Assembly: GCA_002344965.1 (NCBI GenBank)
Contig: DDUU01000003.1
Coordinates: forward strand, 191,350-255,349
Reading direction: 5' to 3'
DNA length: 64,000 bases
Source of the DNA: Candidatus Tepidiaquacellales bacterium UBA2330
GTDB taxonomy: Bacteria; Bacteroidota; Ignavibacteria; Tepidaquicellales; Tepidaquicellaceae
Shown here in pieces: positions 1 to 8,761 of the stretch. A model generated the notes under the pieces. It was not told where the DNA came from, made no database searches, and saw only the letters and a program-made list of their open reading frames with translations. Position 1 is the stretch's first letter. Every line of letters begins with the position of its first letter. The position numbers and the translations under genes were made by a program.

Positions 1-351
1 CGGAGGATACTGTTTCATTTTTAAAGTATTTACAGAAGTTATATTATCTTCCACTAAGGTTATCAGATTTTGCTTGATTTGTTTTGATTCTTCATACCCG
101 TCAATTGTATTTATCTTCAATAATTCAGAATTAAATTTGTATAATCTTCTTTCAAAAGAATCCAGATCTTCAGTTTTATTAATACCGTTTGTATAATCTT
201 TTAATAAAGTTGCTTCAGTATTTATGCGGTAAAGAAATTCAAATTTTTGTCTCTGAATACCCTGACTTAATTCATTGCATCCTGTAATAGTAAGTGCAGA
301 TATCATAATGAATGCTATGGCAATAAAATTTCTGAATTCAGAAGTTTTCAT
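1..351 (-). CDS. Predicted lipoprotein, 3' end cut by the window edge
   Basis: The frame is open for 117 codons from an ATG at 349-351 to the window edge, so only the N-terminal part is visible. It begins with a basic stretch, a hydrophobic helix and a lipobox (ITGC, Cys about residue 24), so the product should be exported and lipidated. The rest is charged and probably helical, with no recognised domain. Its start overlaps the end of tsaD by 14 bases on the same strand, which suggests translational coupling. The function is unknown; it is real because the lipoprotein signal and the overlap agree. Confidence 0.7.
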   Translation of the reverse strand, partial: MKTSEFRNFIAIAFIMISALTITGCNELSQGIQRQKFEFLYRINTEATLLKDYTNGINKTEDLDSFERRLYKFNSELLKINTIDGYEESKQIKQNLITLVEDNITSVNTLKMKQYPP

Positions 352-1363
352 AGTCGAGTCTTGGCTTTGCTAAATGATTAAATGAATCTGAACTGAATTC
401 ATTTTTATCTTTCGAATGAATATACTTTAAATATCCCGTAAGACCGATCATTGCAGCATTATCCGACGCATATTCCGGTTTAGGGAAATAAATTTTATAG
501 CCGGATGCTTTCAGCTTTTCAAATTTTTCCTTTAAACGGCTGTTAGCGGAAACACCGCCGGATACTGAAATAATTTTAACACCGTATTCTTCCGCGGCTT
601 TTAATGTATTATAAAAAAGACTTTCCGTTACTGCTTCCTGAAAAGAAGCTGCAATGTCGCTGACGAGAGCGTCGGATTTTTTATTTTCAAAATTAATTTT
701 CCGGAGATAATAAAGCACAGATGTTTTAATTCCGGAAAAAGAAAAATTATATTTGTTATCTTTAACAATTGTCAGCGGGAATTTATGGAATTTACTGTTG
801 CCGGTTTTTGAAAGTCTGTCAATGTGGTGACCTCCGGGGTATCCGAGACCGAGAAGTTTTGCTGTCTTGTCAAAAGCTTCGCCCGCTGCATCATCAAGTG
901 TGTAACCGATTATCCTGTGCCGGAAAAAATTCTCAACAAGTATGAGCAATGTATGGCCGCCAGAAACTATAAGTCCGATAAATGGAAAATCCGCCTGCTG
1001 ACCGTTAAGAAAATTAGAATAAAGATGAGCCTGAATATGATTCACCGGTATAAACGGAACACTGAGGGAAAAAGCCAATGCCTTTGAATAATTCATGCCA
1101 ATCAGTAACGAACCTATTAAACCTGGTTCGCAGGTCGCTGCTATAACATATATATCTTTAAGCTGCTTAGAGGATTCAATTAAAGATTTATTTACTATTG
1201 ATGAAATATTGCTTAAATGTTCACGGGAAGCTAAATCCGGAACAACTCCTCCAAAGAGGTTATGAGATATCTGGGAAGAAATAATATTTGAAAGCACTTT
1301 ATCATTTTCAAGAACTGAAGCGGAAGTTTCATCACAGGATGTTTCTACAGCAAGAATTATCAT
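338..1363 (-). CDS. tsaD: tRNA N6-adenosine threonylcarbamoyltransferase TsaD
   Basis: TsaD transfers the threonylcarbamoyl group from TC-AMP to A37 of ANN-decoding tRNAs, in a complex with TsaB and TsaE. The 341-residue length is normal for the family. It starts with the conserved VETSCDETS motif near residues 6-14, has the metal-binding HIQAH motif (His109 and His113), and ends with the SDNAAMIG segment that carries the third metal ligand. It is essential in most bacteria. tsaB and tsaE are not in this window. It is transcribed together with the lipoprotein gene that overlaps its 3' end and diverges from the secreted-protein gene at 1459. Confidence 0.97.
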   Translation of the reverse strand: MIILAVETSCDETSASVLENDKVLSNIISSQISHNLFGGVVPDLASREHLSNISSIVNKSLIESSKQLKDIYVIAATCEPGLIGSLLIGMNYSKALAFSLSVPFIPVNHIQAHLYSNFLNGQQADFPFIGLIVSGGHTLLILVENFFRHRIIGYTLDDAAGEAFDKTAKLLGLGYPGGHHIDRLSKTGNSKFHKFPLTIVKDNKYNFSFSGIKTSVLYYLRKINFENKKSDALVSDIAASFQEAVTESLFYNTLKAAEEYGVKIISVSGGVSANSRLKEKFEKLKASGYKIYFPKPEYASDNAAMIGLTGYLKYIHSKDKNEFSSDSFNHLAKPRLDYENF

Positions 1364-1458
1364 CTGTAAAAATTAAACATTATTAATAAAATTGTGTTAC
1401 CTAAATTATACAGTTTCGTTTCTATTGATTTAACATTATTTAAAAACTAATTTTAACC

Positions 1459-2736
1459 GTGAATAATAACAGAATAAAAGTTTTTTTAATACTACTAATT
1501 TCATTCCTTTTTAATCCGGCAGCATTTTCTCAGGTAAAATTACTTATCCCGATGGAAAACACGCAGACCGATCATTTGAAAGCATACGGAATTGCTTACA
1601 GACATTTGCTCGGTAATAAGGAAGTGGACTGGCTGCTTAATTACAGAGGCGGTTCGTTTATGTTCGGATATTCTGCAAAGCTGCAGGAAGAATGTAATGC
1701 CAAAGGAGTCTATTATGAACTTCTTGAAGGCACTCAGACAGCACAAGTGTATGCTGAAGCAAAAGATGATAAGAATAACATGGATGTGGTAAGACTTGAA
1801 AAAGTCGCCCGGATAGCAGTTTATGTTCCGCCGAATGCTCTGCCTTGGGATGATGCTGTTCAGCTTGTTCTTGAATACGCTGAAATTCCTTATGACAAAC
1901 TCTGGGACGAAGAAGTTTTGTCCGGTAAATTAAAAGGTTATGACTGGCTGCATCTTCATCATGAGGATTTTACCGGACAGTTCGGAAAGTTTTTCGCTAC
2001 ATACGGATCAGCGCCGTGGTATTTGAATCAGCAAAAGATCAATGAAGATATGGCGGCAAAGCTCGGTTATGACAAAGTATCAAAATTAAAACTTGCAGTT
2101 GTTAAAAAGCTTAAGGAATACATAGCAAACGGAGGTTTTCTTTTTACAATGTGTTCAGCAACGGATACTTATGATATAGCTCTGGCAGCGCAGTATACTG
2201 ATATTTGCGAATCAATATATGACGGAGATCCTGCTGATCCGCAGGCAAACAGCAAGCTTGATTATTCGGAATGTCTTGCTTTTGAAAATTTTACTGTTGA
2301 CATGAATCCTCTTGTATATGAATATTCAAACATAGACGTTACAAACCAGCTTCTATCAATGGGACAGTTTAATGATAATTTTACGTTAGTAGACTTTTCC
2401 GCTAAGTTTGATCCCGTGCCATCAATGCTGACGCAGTGTCATACTTCTGTAATCAATGGATTTCTCGGTCAGACCACCGGCTTTCAGAAAAGTCTTCTTA
2501 AAAAAAATGTTACAGTACTTGCAATGAAGGAAGGAACAGATTATGTAAGATACATTCACGGAAATTACGGAAAGGGTACTTTTACTTTTTACGGAGGACA
2601 TGATCCGGAAGATTATCAGCACGCAGTTGGTGATCCGAAAACAGAGCTTGAAAATTTTAAACATTCGCCTGGTTACAGACTTATTCTAAATAATGTTTTA
2701 TTCCCGGCAGCCAAAAAGAAAAAATTAAAAACTTAA
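1459..2736 (+). CDS. Secreted conserved protein of the Bacteroidota type often mislabelled asparagine synthetase B
   Basis: This 425-residue protein starts with GTG and has a clear signal peptide (hydrophobic core about residues 8-20, likely cleavage after AFS near residue 24). The mature part contains segments such as DWLLNYRGGSF, YDWLHLHHEDF and FTFYGGHDPEDYQH, which I recall from a conserved Bacteroidota/Ignavibacteria family annotated in databases as asparagine synthetase B. None of the glutaminase or ATP-pyrophosphatase motifs of AsnB are visible, so that name is doubtful. A GATase-like fold (as in trehalose-utilisation or ThuA-like proteins) is possible, judging from the GGxF and GHDPEDY segments, but not proven. 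A BtuF-like lipoprotein gene follows after 5 bases, so the two probably form an operon. Confidence 0.8.
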   Translation: MNNNRIKVFLILLISFLFNPAAFSQVKLLIPMENTQTDHLKAYGIAYRHLLGNKEVDWLLNYRGGSFMFGYSAKLQEECNAKGVYYELLEGTQTAQVYAEAKDDKNNMDVVRLEKVARIAVYVPPNALPWDDAVQLVLEYAEIPYDKLWDEEVLSGKLKGYDWLHLHHEDFTGQFGKFFATYGSAPWYLNQQKINEDMAAKLGYDKVSKLKLAVVKKLKEYIANGGFLFTMCSATDTYDIALAAQYTDICESIYDGDPADPQANSKLDYSECLAFENFTVDMNPLVYEYSNIDVTNQLLSMGQFNDNFTLVDFSAKFDPVPSMLTQCHTSVINGFLGQTTGFQKSLLKKNVTVLAMKEGTDYVRYIHGNYGKGTFTFYGGHDPEDYQHAVGDPKTELENFKHSPGYRLILNNVLFPAAKKKKLKT

Positions 2737-2741
2737 TTCAT

Positions 2742-3656
2742 TTGTACAGGAGAAAAAGATTATTAAAAGCACTAACGAAAATTTTATTTTTTAATTTATC
2801 TCTTCTTGTTTTTTCCTGCGATAAACTTTCCGAAAATAATACTAAATTTACAGTTAAAGACGATTCAGGTCTTGAAGTAAAATTTGATTCGCATCCGCAA
2901 AGAATAATATCTCTCGGACCTAACATAACGGAGACGTTTTTTGAATTAGGAGCAGATTCATTGTTAGCAGGCGTTACAGAATACTGTGATTATCCTTCGC
3001 AGGCAAAAACAAAAACAAACACAGGCAGCTATCTTAGTCCGGACTATGAAACAATTTCATCTCTTAATCCTGATCTTATTATTATAAACGTTGAGTCTTC
3101 AAATAATCCGACGTATCAGTCTTTAAAAAATATGGGATTCAAATTATTTCTTAGTCATGCAAAGGATTTAAACGGTATATATAAAATGATCGGTGATATC
3201 GGGAAAATTACAGGATTAAATCAGAGAGCAGATCAGCTGATAAAAAAAATTTCATCAGAGCTTCCGGATGTTTCATATTCTGATGTAAATTCAGTATCAG
3301 CATTGATATTGATTGCCGTAAATCCTCTGATGACTACAAACGATAAAACATTTATAAATGAAATTTCAGAGCTATCCGGTTTTAAAAACATATATGCAGG
3401 TGAATCGCAGGATTATCCTGTTATTAATTACGAAGATGTTGTGAAAAGAAATCCTGATGTGATAATATTTCCAGCTGATACGCTTAATACCGCAAAAAAT
3501 TCTGAATTTGAAAAAGAGATAACTGAAAAGATGCACAATTCCGGAGCTGTAAAAACCGGCAACATTATTTTTATTGATGATGATATAATGTTCAGACCGG
3601 GACCCCGTATAACAGAAGCTGTAAAGACTTTAAGAAATAAATACAAACGGTATTAA
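2742..3656 (+). CDS. Cobalamin/Fe-siderophore-type ABC transporter substrate-binding lipoprotein (BtuF-like)
   Basis: The product is a periplasm-facing lipoprotein of the helical-backbone metal receptor superfamily, which binds vitamin B12, haem or ferric siderophores and delivers them to an ABC importer. A TTG start gives a basic N-terminus, a hydrophobic helix and a lipobox (LVFSC, Cys26). The typical N-terminal motif RIISLGPNITE is followed by LGADSLLAGVTEYCDYP and later LNPDLIII, all characteristic of BtuF/FhuD-like proteins. The 304-residue length is normal. No permease or ATPase gene is adjacent, so the partner transporter must lie elsewhere. The gene follows the 1459 gene by 5 bases, so co-transcription is likely. 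The exact ligand cannot be read from the sequence. Confidence 0.88.
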   Translation: MYRRKRLLKALTKILFFNLSLLVFSCDKLSENNTKFTVKDDSGLEVKFDSHPQRIISLGPNITETFFELGADSLLAGVTEYCDYPSQAKTKTNTGSYLSPDYETISSLNPDLIIINVESSNNPTYQSLKNMGFKLFLSHAKDLNGIYKMIGDIGKITGLNQRADQLIKKISSELPDVSYSDVNSVSALILIAVNPLMTTNDKTFINEISELSGFKNIYAGESQDYPVINYEDVVKRNPDVIIFPADTLNTAKNSEFEKEITEKMHNSGAVKTGNIIFIDDDIMFRPGPRITEAVKTLRNKYKRY

Positions 3657-3768
3657 TCATCTCAATCACAGCTAAATTTTTTTTAAAACTAACGCTGTCC
3701 TCAAATTACACTAAAACCTCTTAATACAATTTGTTATATTTACATAAATTAAATAATAATCATTCATT

Positions 3769-5442
3769 TTGTCAGATAATAAAATAATATTCTCCATGGT
3801 GGGAGTCAGCAAGACTTATCCGCCTCAGAAACAGGTTTTAAAAAATATATATCTATCATTTTTTTACGGTGCAAAGATCGGCATAATTGGATTAAACGGT
3901 TCGGGTAAATCCACGCTTTTAAAAATTATAGCCGGCATAGAGGATAAGTTTGAAGGTGAAGTACATTTTACAAAAGATTACAGCATAGGATTACTGTCAC
4001 AGGATCCGGAGCTTGATGATTCTAAGACTGTAAAGGAAATTGTACAGGAAGGCGTTCAGGAAGTTGTGGATGTGCTGAAAGAATATGAAGAAGTTAATAA
4101 TAAGTTTGCAGAACCAATGGATGATGATGAGATGAATAAACTTATAGAAACACAGGGAGAACTAACGGAAAAGATAGAACACATGAACGGATGGGAACTT
4201 GATGCAAAACTCGAAAGGGCAATGGATGCACTGAGAACTCCGGACGGAGATACTCCTGTTAAAAATCTTTCAGGTGGCGAAAGAAGAAGAGTTGCCCTGT
4301 GCAGACTTCTTCTTAAAGAACCGGATATTCTATTACTTGATGAACCGACAAACCATCTTGATGCGGAATCCATTGAATGGCTTGAGCAGCATTTGCAGCA
4401 GTATAAAGGAACAGTCATCGCAATTACTCACGACAGATATTTTCTTGACAATGTAGCAGGCTGGATACTTGAGCTGGACAGAGGCGAAGGAATACCATGG
4501 GAAGGTAATTATTCTTCCTGGCTCGATCAGAAAACGAAGCGTCTTGAAATGGAAGAAAAGCAGGAAAGTAAAAGACGCAAAACGTTAATGCATGAACTCG
4601 AATGGGTGAAAATGTCTCCGAGAGCGAGACAGGCGAAATCAAAAGCAAGACTTCAGGCCTATGATAAAATGCTGAATGAAGATTCTAAAAGGAAAGAAGA
4701 GCAGCTTGAAATTTTTATTCCAAACGGACCGAGACTTGGAAACAAAGTTATTGATGCCGTAAATGTAAGCAAGTCATTCGGCGATAAGCTTTTATATGAA
4801 AATCTGAATTTCTCGCTTCCGCCTGCAGGCATAGTCGGTATTATCGGAGCAAACGGAACGGGTAAGACGACTTTGTTCAGACTGATACTCGGTACGGAAA
4901 AGCCGGACAATGGAAAATTTGAAGTAGGGGAGACAGTCAGCATAGGATATGTGGATCAGGCGCATGCAGAAATCGATCCTGAAAAAACTGTATGGGAAGT
5001 TATCTCGGAAGGAAATGAGTTTATTGAAATAGAAGGAAAACAATACAACTCGAGAGCTTATGTTGCAAGGTTTAATTTCAACGGAGCTGATCAGGGGAAA
5101 AAAGTAAGCATGCTCTCAGGCGGTGAGAGAAACAGACTGCATCTTGCTCTTACTTTAAAATCCGAAGCAAACGTTTTGCTTCTTGACGAACCAACAAATG
5201 ATATTGATGTTAATACTTTAAGAGCCCTGGAAGAAGGTCTGGAAAACTTCGCCGGATGCGCTGTTATTATTTCTCACGACAGATGGTTTCTGGACAGAGT
5301 TGCAACTCATATACTATCTTTTGAAGGCGAGTCAGCAGTAGAATATTTCGAAGGAGGATATTCGGATTATGAAGAATTTAAAAAGAAGAAGTACGGTTAT
5401 GTCGAACCGAAAAGAGTAAGATATAAAAAGCTGGTTCAATAA
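3769..5442 (+). CDS. ettA: Energy-dependent translational throttle protein EttA (ABC-F ATPase)
   Basis: This is a soluble ABC-F ATPase that binds the ribosomal E site and gates the first elongation steps according to ATP/ADP level. It has 557 residues, like E. coli EttA (555). Two ABC domains are visible: Walker A GLNGSGKST at residues 41-49, a signature LSGGERRRVALC and LLLDEPTNHLD, then a second Walker A GANGTGKTT, a signature LSGGERNRLHLA and LLLDEPTNDID. The linker between them is charged and helical (ESKRRKTLMHELEWVKMSP), as in EttA. It starts with TTG. There are no membrane segments, which excludes a transporter. Confidence 0.95.
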   Translation: MSDNKIIFSMVGVSKTYPPQKQVLKNIYLSFFYGAKIGIIGLNGSGKSTLLKIIAGIEDKFEGEVHFTKDYSIGLLSQDPELDDSKTVKEIVQEGVQEVVDVLKEYEEVNNKFAEPMDDDEMNKLIETQGELTEKIEHMNGWELDAKLERAMDALRTPDGDTPVKNLSGGERRRVALCRLLLKEPDILLLDEPTNHLDAESIEWLEQHLQQYKGTVIAITHDRYFLDNVAGWILELDRGEGIPWEGNYSSWLDQKTKRLEMEEKQESKRRKTLMHELEWVKMSPRARQAKSKARLQAYDKMLNEDSKRKEEQLEIFIPNGPRLGNKVIDAVNVSKSFGDKLLYENLNFSLPPAGIVGIIGANGTGKTTLFRLILGTEKPDNGKFEVGETVSIGYVDQAHAEIDPEKTVWEVISEGNEFIEIEGKQYNSRAYVARFNFNGADQGKKVSMLSGGERNRLHLALTLKSEANVLLLDEPTNDIDVNTLRALEEGLENFAGCAVIISHDRWFLDRVATHILSFEGESAVEYFEGGYSDYEEFKKKKYGYVEPKRVRYKKLVQ

Positions 5443-5507
5443 TATTTTTAAAAAAATTTTTAATCAACCTGAATTATATCATAAATACAATTCATACATA
5501 TAATCTT

Positions 5508-6518
5508 ACGGAGAGTATAAAAAAGTACGGAATATTTGTAATTCCTCTTACTTTTATAATTGTATTATTATTTTATTCTTTCAAGGAATCTCAATTGTAT
5601 TCAGAGTCTTACGGAGTAAGATCTGAAATTATCAAAAGTAATAATGATGAGGTTGTTTCTCCTTCTTCTCAGAAAAAAATTAAAATTGAAGAGCTTGATA
5701 ATATTTTCTCCAGAAGATCTTTCAACAATAACATTTATATCGAAAGTATGCTCAAGGACTGGAATACTCTTTTTGATTTGTTTGCATCCAATGCAAATTT
5801 CAAGCAGCAGGCGAAAAATTTAAATGTAAAGGACCTGGAGCGGATTACGGAAAAAGTACAGTTTGTCAGTAAAGAATTCAAACTCGGTAACGTTGAAAAT
5901 CTTGTTAAGGAACTTGGAGATATTATTACGAGAGAATGTAATTTTTATAAACTCGACTGGCGCATTGTACTTGCCATCATAAGACAGGAATCTTATTTCA
6001 ATGCTAATGCCCGATCACATGCCGGAGCATTCGGTTTAATGCAGATAATGCCCAGGACCGGAGAGGGACTTCAGAATGAATTAAAACTTGAGGAAACTCA
6101 GACGCCTGTAAATAATCTTATCGCAGGTATTTATTATTATGCATCACTTGTATCACAGTTCAGGGAATTTGGCGACGAAAAATATAAATTCGCGCTAGCA
6201 GCATACAACGCCGGACTTGGAAGAGTAATTGATGCTATGACAATTACAGCACATTTTGAAAAAGATTACAGACAGTGGGACAATGTGAAAGAGGCATACC
6301 CTTTTCTTGCTTCAAAGGAAGATTCAGTTCATGCGCTTGTATGGCCTGAATCGAAAAGACCTCCTTACGGAACACTTGATAACTGGAAAGAGCCGTATAA
6401 TTATGTTAACAGCATTATGTTCTATTATGAATCTTATAAGAAAATGTATGAAAGCAATTTAGAGGAACCAAAGAAAACTGAAACTCCTAAAAAATCAAGT
6501 AAAAAGAAAAAATCATGA
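5508..6518 (+). CDS. Membrane-anchored lytic transglycosylase (SLT/GH23), non-canonical start proposed
   Basis: This enzyme cleaves the MurNAc-GlcNAc bond of peptidoglycan, forming 1,6-anhydro ends. The catalytic region contains RQESYFNANARSHAGAFGL (catalytic Glu in RQES), then MQIMPRTG and later AAYNAGLGRV, all standard GH23/SLT motifs. The first canonical start in frame is TTG at 5595, but the open frame continues upstream and encodes a good signal-anchor (IFVIPLTFIIVLLFY) preceded by basic residues, so the true start must be earlier. No ATG, GTG or TTG exists between the previous stop in this frame and 5595. I propose ACG at 5508; ATT at 5490 or ATA at 5517 are alternatives. The stop overlaps the aminotransferase start by 4 bases (ATGA). 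Confidence 0.82.
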   Translation, partial: TESIKKYGIFVIPLTFIIVLLFYSFKESQLYSESYGVRSEIIKSNNDEVVSPSSQKKIKIEELDNIFSRRSFNNNIYIESMLKDWNTLFDLFASNANFKQQAKNLNVKDLERITEKVQFVSKEFKLGNVENLVKELGDIITRECNFYKLDWRIVLAIIRQESYFNANARSHAGAFGLMQIMPRTGEGLQNELKLEETQTPVNNLIAGIYYYASLVSQFREFGDEKYKFALAAYNAGLGRVIDAMTITAHFEKDYRQWDNVKEAYPFLASKEDSVHALVWPESKRPPYGTLDNWKEPYNYVNSIMFYYESYKKMYESNLEEPKKTETPKKSSKKKKS

Positions 6519-7699
6519 ACAGCAGCATTACAGAGTCTGTCTCCCTGTTTGAGGATATTCAAACCATAGAAGATGCGAGAAATCTTTTCCCTGTTACAAA
6601 ATCATGTACATACCTTGACTCCGCTCATTATTCACAATATTCTATGGAAACAAGAAGAAGACTTTTTGATTTTATAGATGAGTTTACTTTTACAAATAAA
6701 AACCTGAGTCTTGTAAACATTCGTTTGGCTGATCAGCTGAAAACATTATGCGCGCAGATTATAGATGCTGATAAGGATGAGATTATTATTACAGGAAGCA
6801 CTACGCACGGGCTGAATATTTTTGCAAACGGAATAAAACTTGAGCGGGGTGATAAAGTCGCATACGCCGATTCTGAATTTCCGGCAATAGTATATCCCTG
6901 GATGAATCAGTATAAACTCAAAGGCATAGAAAATGTTATGATACCTTCTGACAGAGGAAAAATCAAGACAGAGGATATTGAAAAAACAATTAAGGAAAAC
7001 AAAATAAAAGTGCTTACAATAAGTTCTGTTGAGTTTCTCGGTTTCAGAAATGACCTGAATAAAATCGGAAAAATCTGCAGAGAGAATAACTGTTATTTTG
7101 TAGTGGATGCAATACAGGGAATGGGAGTATGTCCTTTGGATGTAAAAGAATCCGGAATAGATTTCATTTCCGCAGGTTCGCAGAAATGGATGATGGCTCC
7201 GGCCGGAATAGGCTTTGCATACATCTCTGACAGAATCAGGGAAAATGTGAATCCCACGTATGTTGCAACTTCCAGTATTGAATACGATTTCAAGAATTTT
7301 CTAGATTACAAACTTAATTTTAAAAAAGACGGTAATGCATATGAAAATTCCACTCCAAATACACTTGGTATGATCGGATTAATTTCTTCTCTGGAATTGT
7401 TTTTAAAACTCGGAGTGAAAAATATCTTTGATCATATAATCGGTCTGCAGGATATTTTTATAAATGAAATTAAAGATACTGAATTTAAAATTGAATCAGA
7501 TCTGAATTCTGATCACAGATCAAACATACTTTTATTTTCACATAATGACAAATCCAGAAATGAAGAAGCGCATAAGTATCTTGAGAGATTAAATATTTTT
7601 ATAGCGCTTCGCGAGGGTTATCTGAGATTATCCGCACACTTGTTTAATAATTCAGAAGATATAAAAACTATTACAGAAGCTTTAAAAGATTTTAAGTAA
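6515..7699 (+). CDS. Class V PLP-dependent aminotransferase (cysteine desulfurase/selenocysteine lyase-like)
   Basis: This is a 394-residue fold-type I PLP enzyme of the NifS/CsdA-like class V group. Visible signatures are TGSTTHGLN (phosphate-binding region), DAIQGMG (Asp contacting the PLP nitrogen) and AGSQKWMMAPAG (Lys forming the Schiff base). I do not see the usual mobile-loop cysteine followed by a histidine motif of true cysteine desulfurases, so the substrate is open: a desulfurase-like, epimerase-like or other class V activity is possible. The gene overlaps the lytic transglycosylase by 4 bases, so it is translationally coupled to a cell-wall gene. No iron-sulfur assembly genes are nearby, which argues against IscS/SufS. 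Confidence 0.87.
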   Translation: MNSSITESVSLFEDIQTIEDARNLFPVTKSCTYLDSAHYSQYSMETRRRLFDFIDEFTFTNKNLSLVNIRLADQLKTLCAQIIDADKDEIIITGSTTHGLNIFANGIKLERGDKVAYADSEFPAIVYPWMNQYKLKGIENVMIPSDRGKIKTEDIEKTIKENKIKVLTISSVEFLGFRNDLNKIGKICRENNCYFVVDAIQGMGVCPLDVKESGIDFISAGSQKWMMAPAGIGFAYISDRIRENVNPTYVATSSIEYDFKNFLDYKLNFKKDGNAYENSTPNTLGMIGLISSLELFLKLGVKNIFDHIIGLQDIFINEIKDTEFKIESDLNSDHRSNILLFSHNDKSRNEEAHKYLERLNIFIALREGYLRLSAHLFNNSEDIKTITEALKDFK

Positions 7700-7985
7700 A
7701 ATCTTCAGGTTTTTAATAAATGCAGTAACGGATTTTTAAATTTATAAAATCTCTCCTGAATAGTTCAAAGCCGTTATACTTACCTTATTATTTCTTTTAC
7801 AACATTTCATTAATGAAATTTTTTATTTTGAAAATGCATTTTCTGTCAATAATTTATTATACAGTAATTTTTTTAGAAATTTTTTAAAAAATTATTATAT
7901 TTTTAAAATTACTTTTCAAAATTCAAAAATAAATTGACTATCCGCATTAATATTCATAATTTGTTTAATCCCAAAACATAAGGAG

Positions 7986-8537
7986 GTTGTCTTCCACGAT
8001 CATGATAATAAAAATATATTTAACCGCCGGTTTAACAATTTAAACGGTAAAGTTCTGGTTCTTAATCAAAATTACGAACCACTGACAATTTGCAATGTAC
8101 GCAGAGCGATAATATTAATATATTTAGGTAAAGCGGAAACAATTTACTGCCTGGAAGAAAAAAAGATTATAAGCGTAAACCGAAGTTTTGAATATCCGAG
8201 TATTGTCAGACTTGTATTTTTTGTACGTGTACCTTTTAAAAAAATAATATTGTCAAGAAAAAATATTTTAAGAAGGGATAATCACAGATGTCAGTATTGC
8301 GGCGTAACTTCAAATCTGACCGTAGATCATGTATTGCCGAAATCAAGAGGAGGCGAGGACAGCTGGGAAAATCTTACAACTGCCTGTATAAAATGTAATA
8401 ATAAGAAAGGCAACCGAACTCCTGAAGAAGCTAAATTTGAATTGATGAATATCCCTAAAAGACCTTCTCATATTACTTTTATTAAAAATTTTGCGGGCAG
8501 AATCGATGATGGATGGAAACCGTATTTATATATGTAA
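7986..8537 (+). CDS. HNH endonuclease domain protein, start codon unresolved
   Basis: The C-terminal part has a complete HNH motif with a zinc ribbon: CQYCG, then LTVDHVLPKSRGGEDS, then ENLTTACIKCNNKKGN. The N-terminal part, GKVLVLNQNYEPLTICNV and LIYLGKAE, is the conserved start of a chromosomal HNH family common in Bacteroidota and Chlorobi (about 165-180 residues). It is encoded in the same frame upstream of the first canonical start (TTG at 8250). The frame is open back to 7938, but contains no ATG, GTG or TTG before 8250. A purine-rich Shine-Dalgarno-like stretch (AAGGAGG, 7980-7986) lies just before the coordinates given. Start is approximate. The role is unknown; this family is widespread and not obviously mobile. 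Confidence 0.78.
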   Translation, partial: VVFHDHDNKNIFNRRFNNLNGKVLVLNQNYEPLTICNVRRAIILIYLGKAETIYCLEEKKIISVNRSFEYPSIVRLVFFVRVPFKKIILSRKNILRRDNHRCQYCGVTSNLTVDHVLPKSRGGEDSWENLTTACIKCNNKKGNRTPEEAKFELMNIPKRPSHITFIKNFAGRIDDGWKPYLYM

Positions 8538-8761
8538 AGGGAATACGTGAATTGTTTTGTTTTCGTTATACAGTTTACGGAACGGCAGTTGTTTGAACAT
8601 ATTATATTAAAATAATTTATTCTATACTGATTATAATTTATAGTAAAACAGTAAAAATATTTACAAACAAAATTTTTTGAATTTTTTAAAATATTCTCTG
8701 TTCAGTTTATACTTTATAATTCTTATCTGTTATTAAATCTATTTAACAAATTAATTTTCTT

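Noticed and set aside
1459..2736. Asparagine synthetase B
   Set aside because: No N-terminal catalytic Cys after Met, no ATP-pyrophosphatase motif, and a clear signal peptide.
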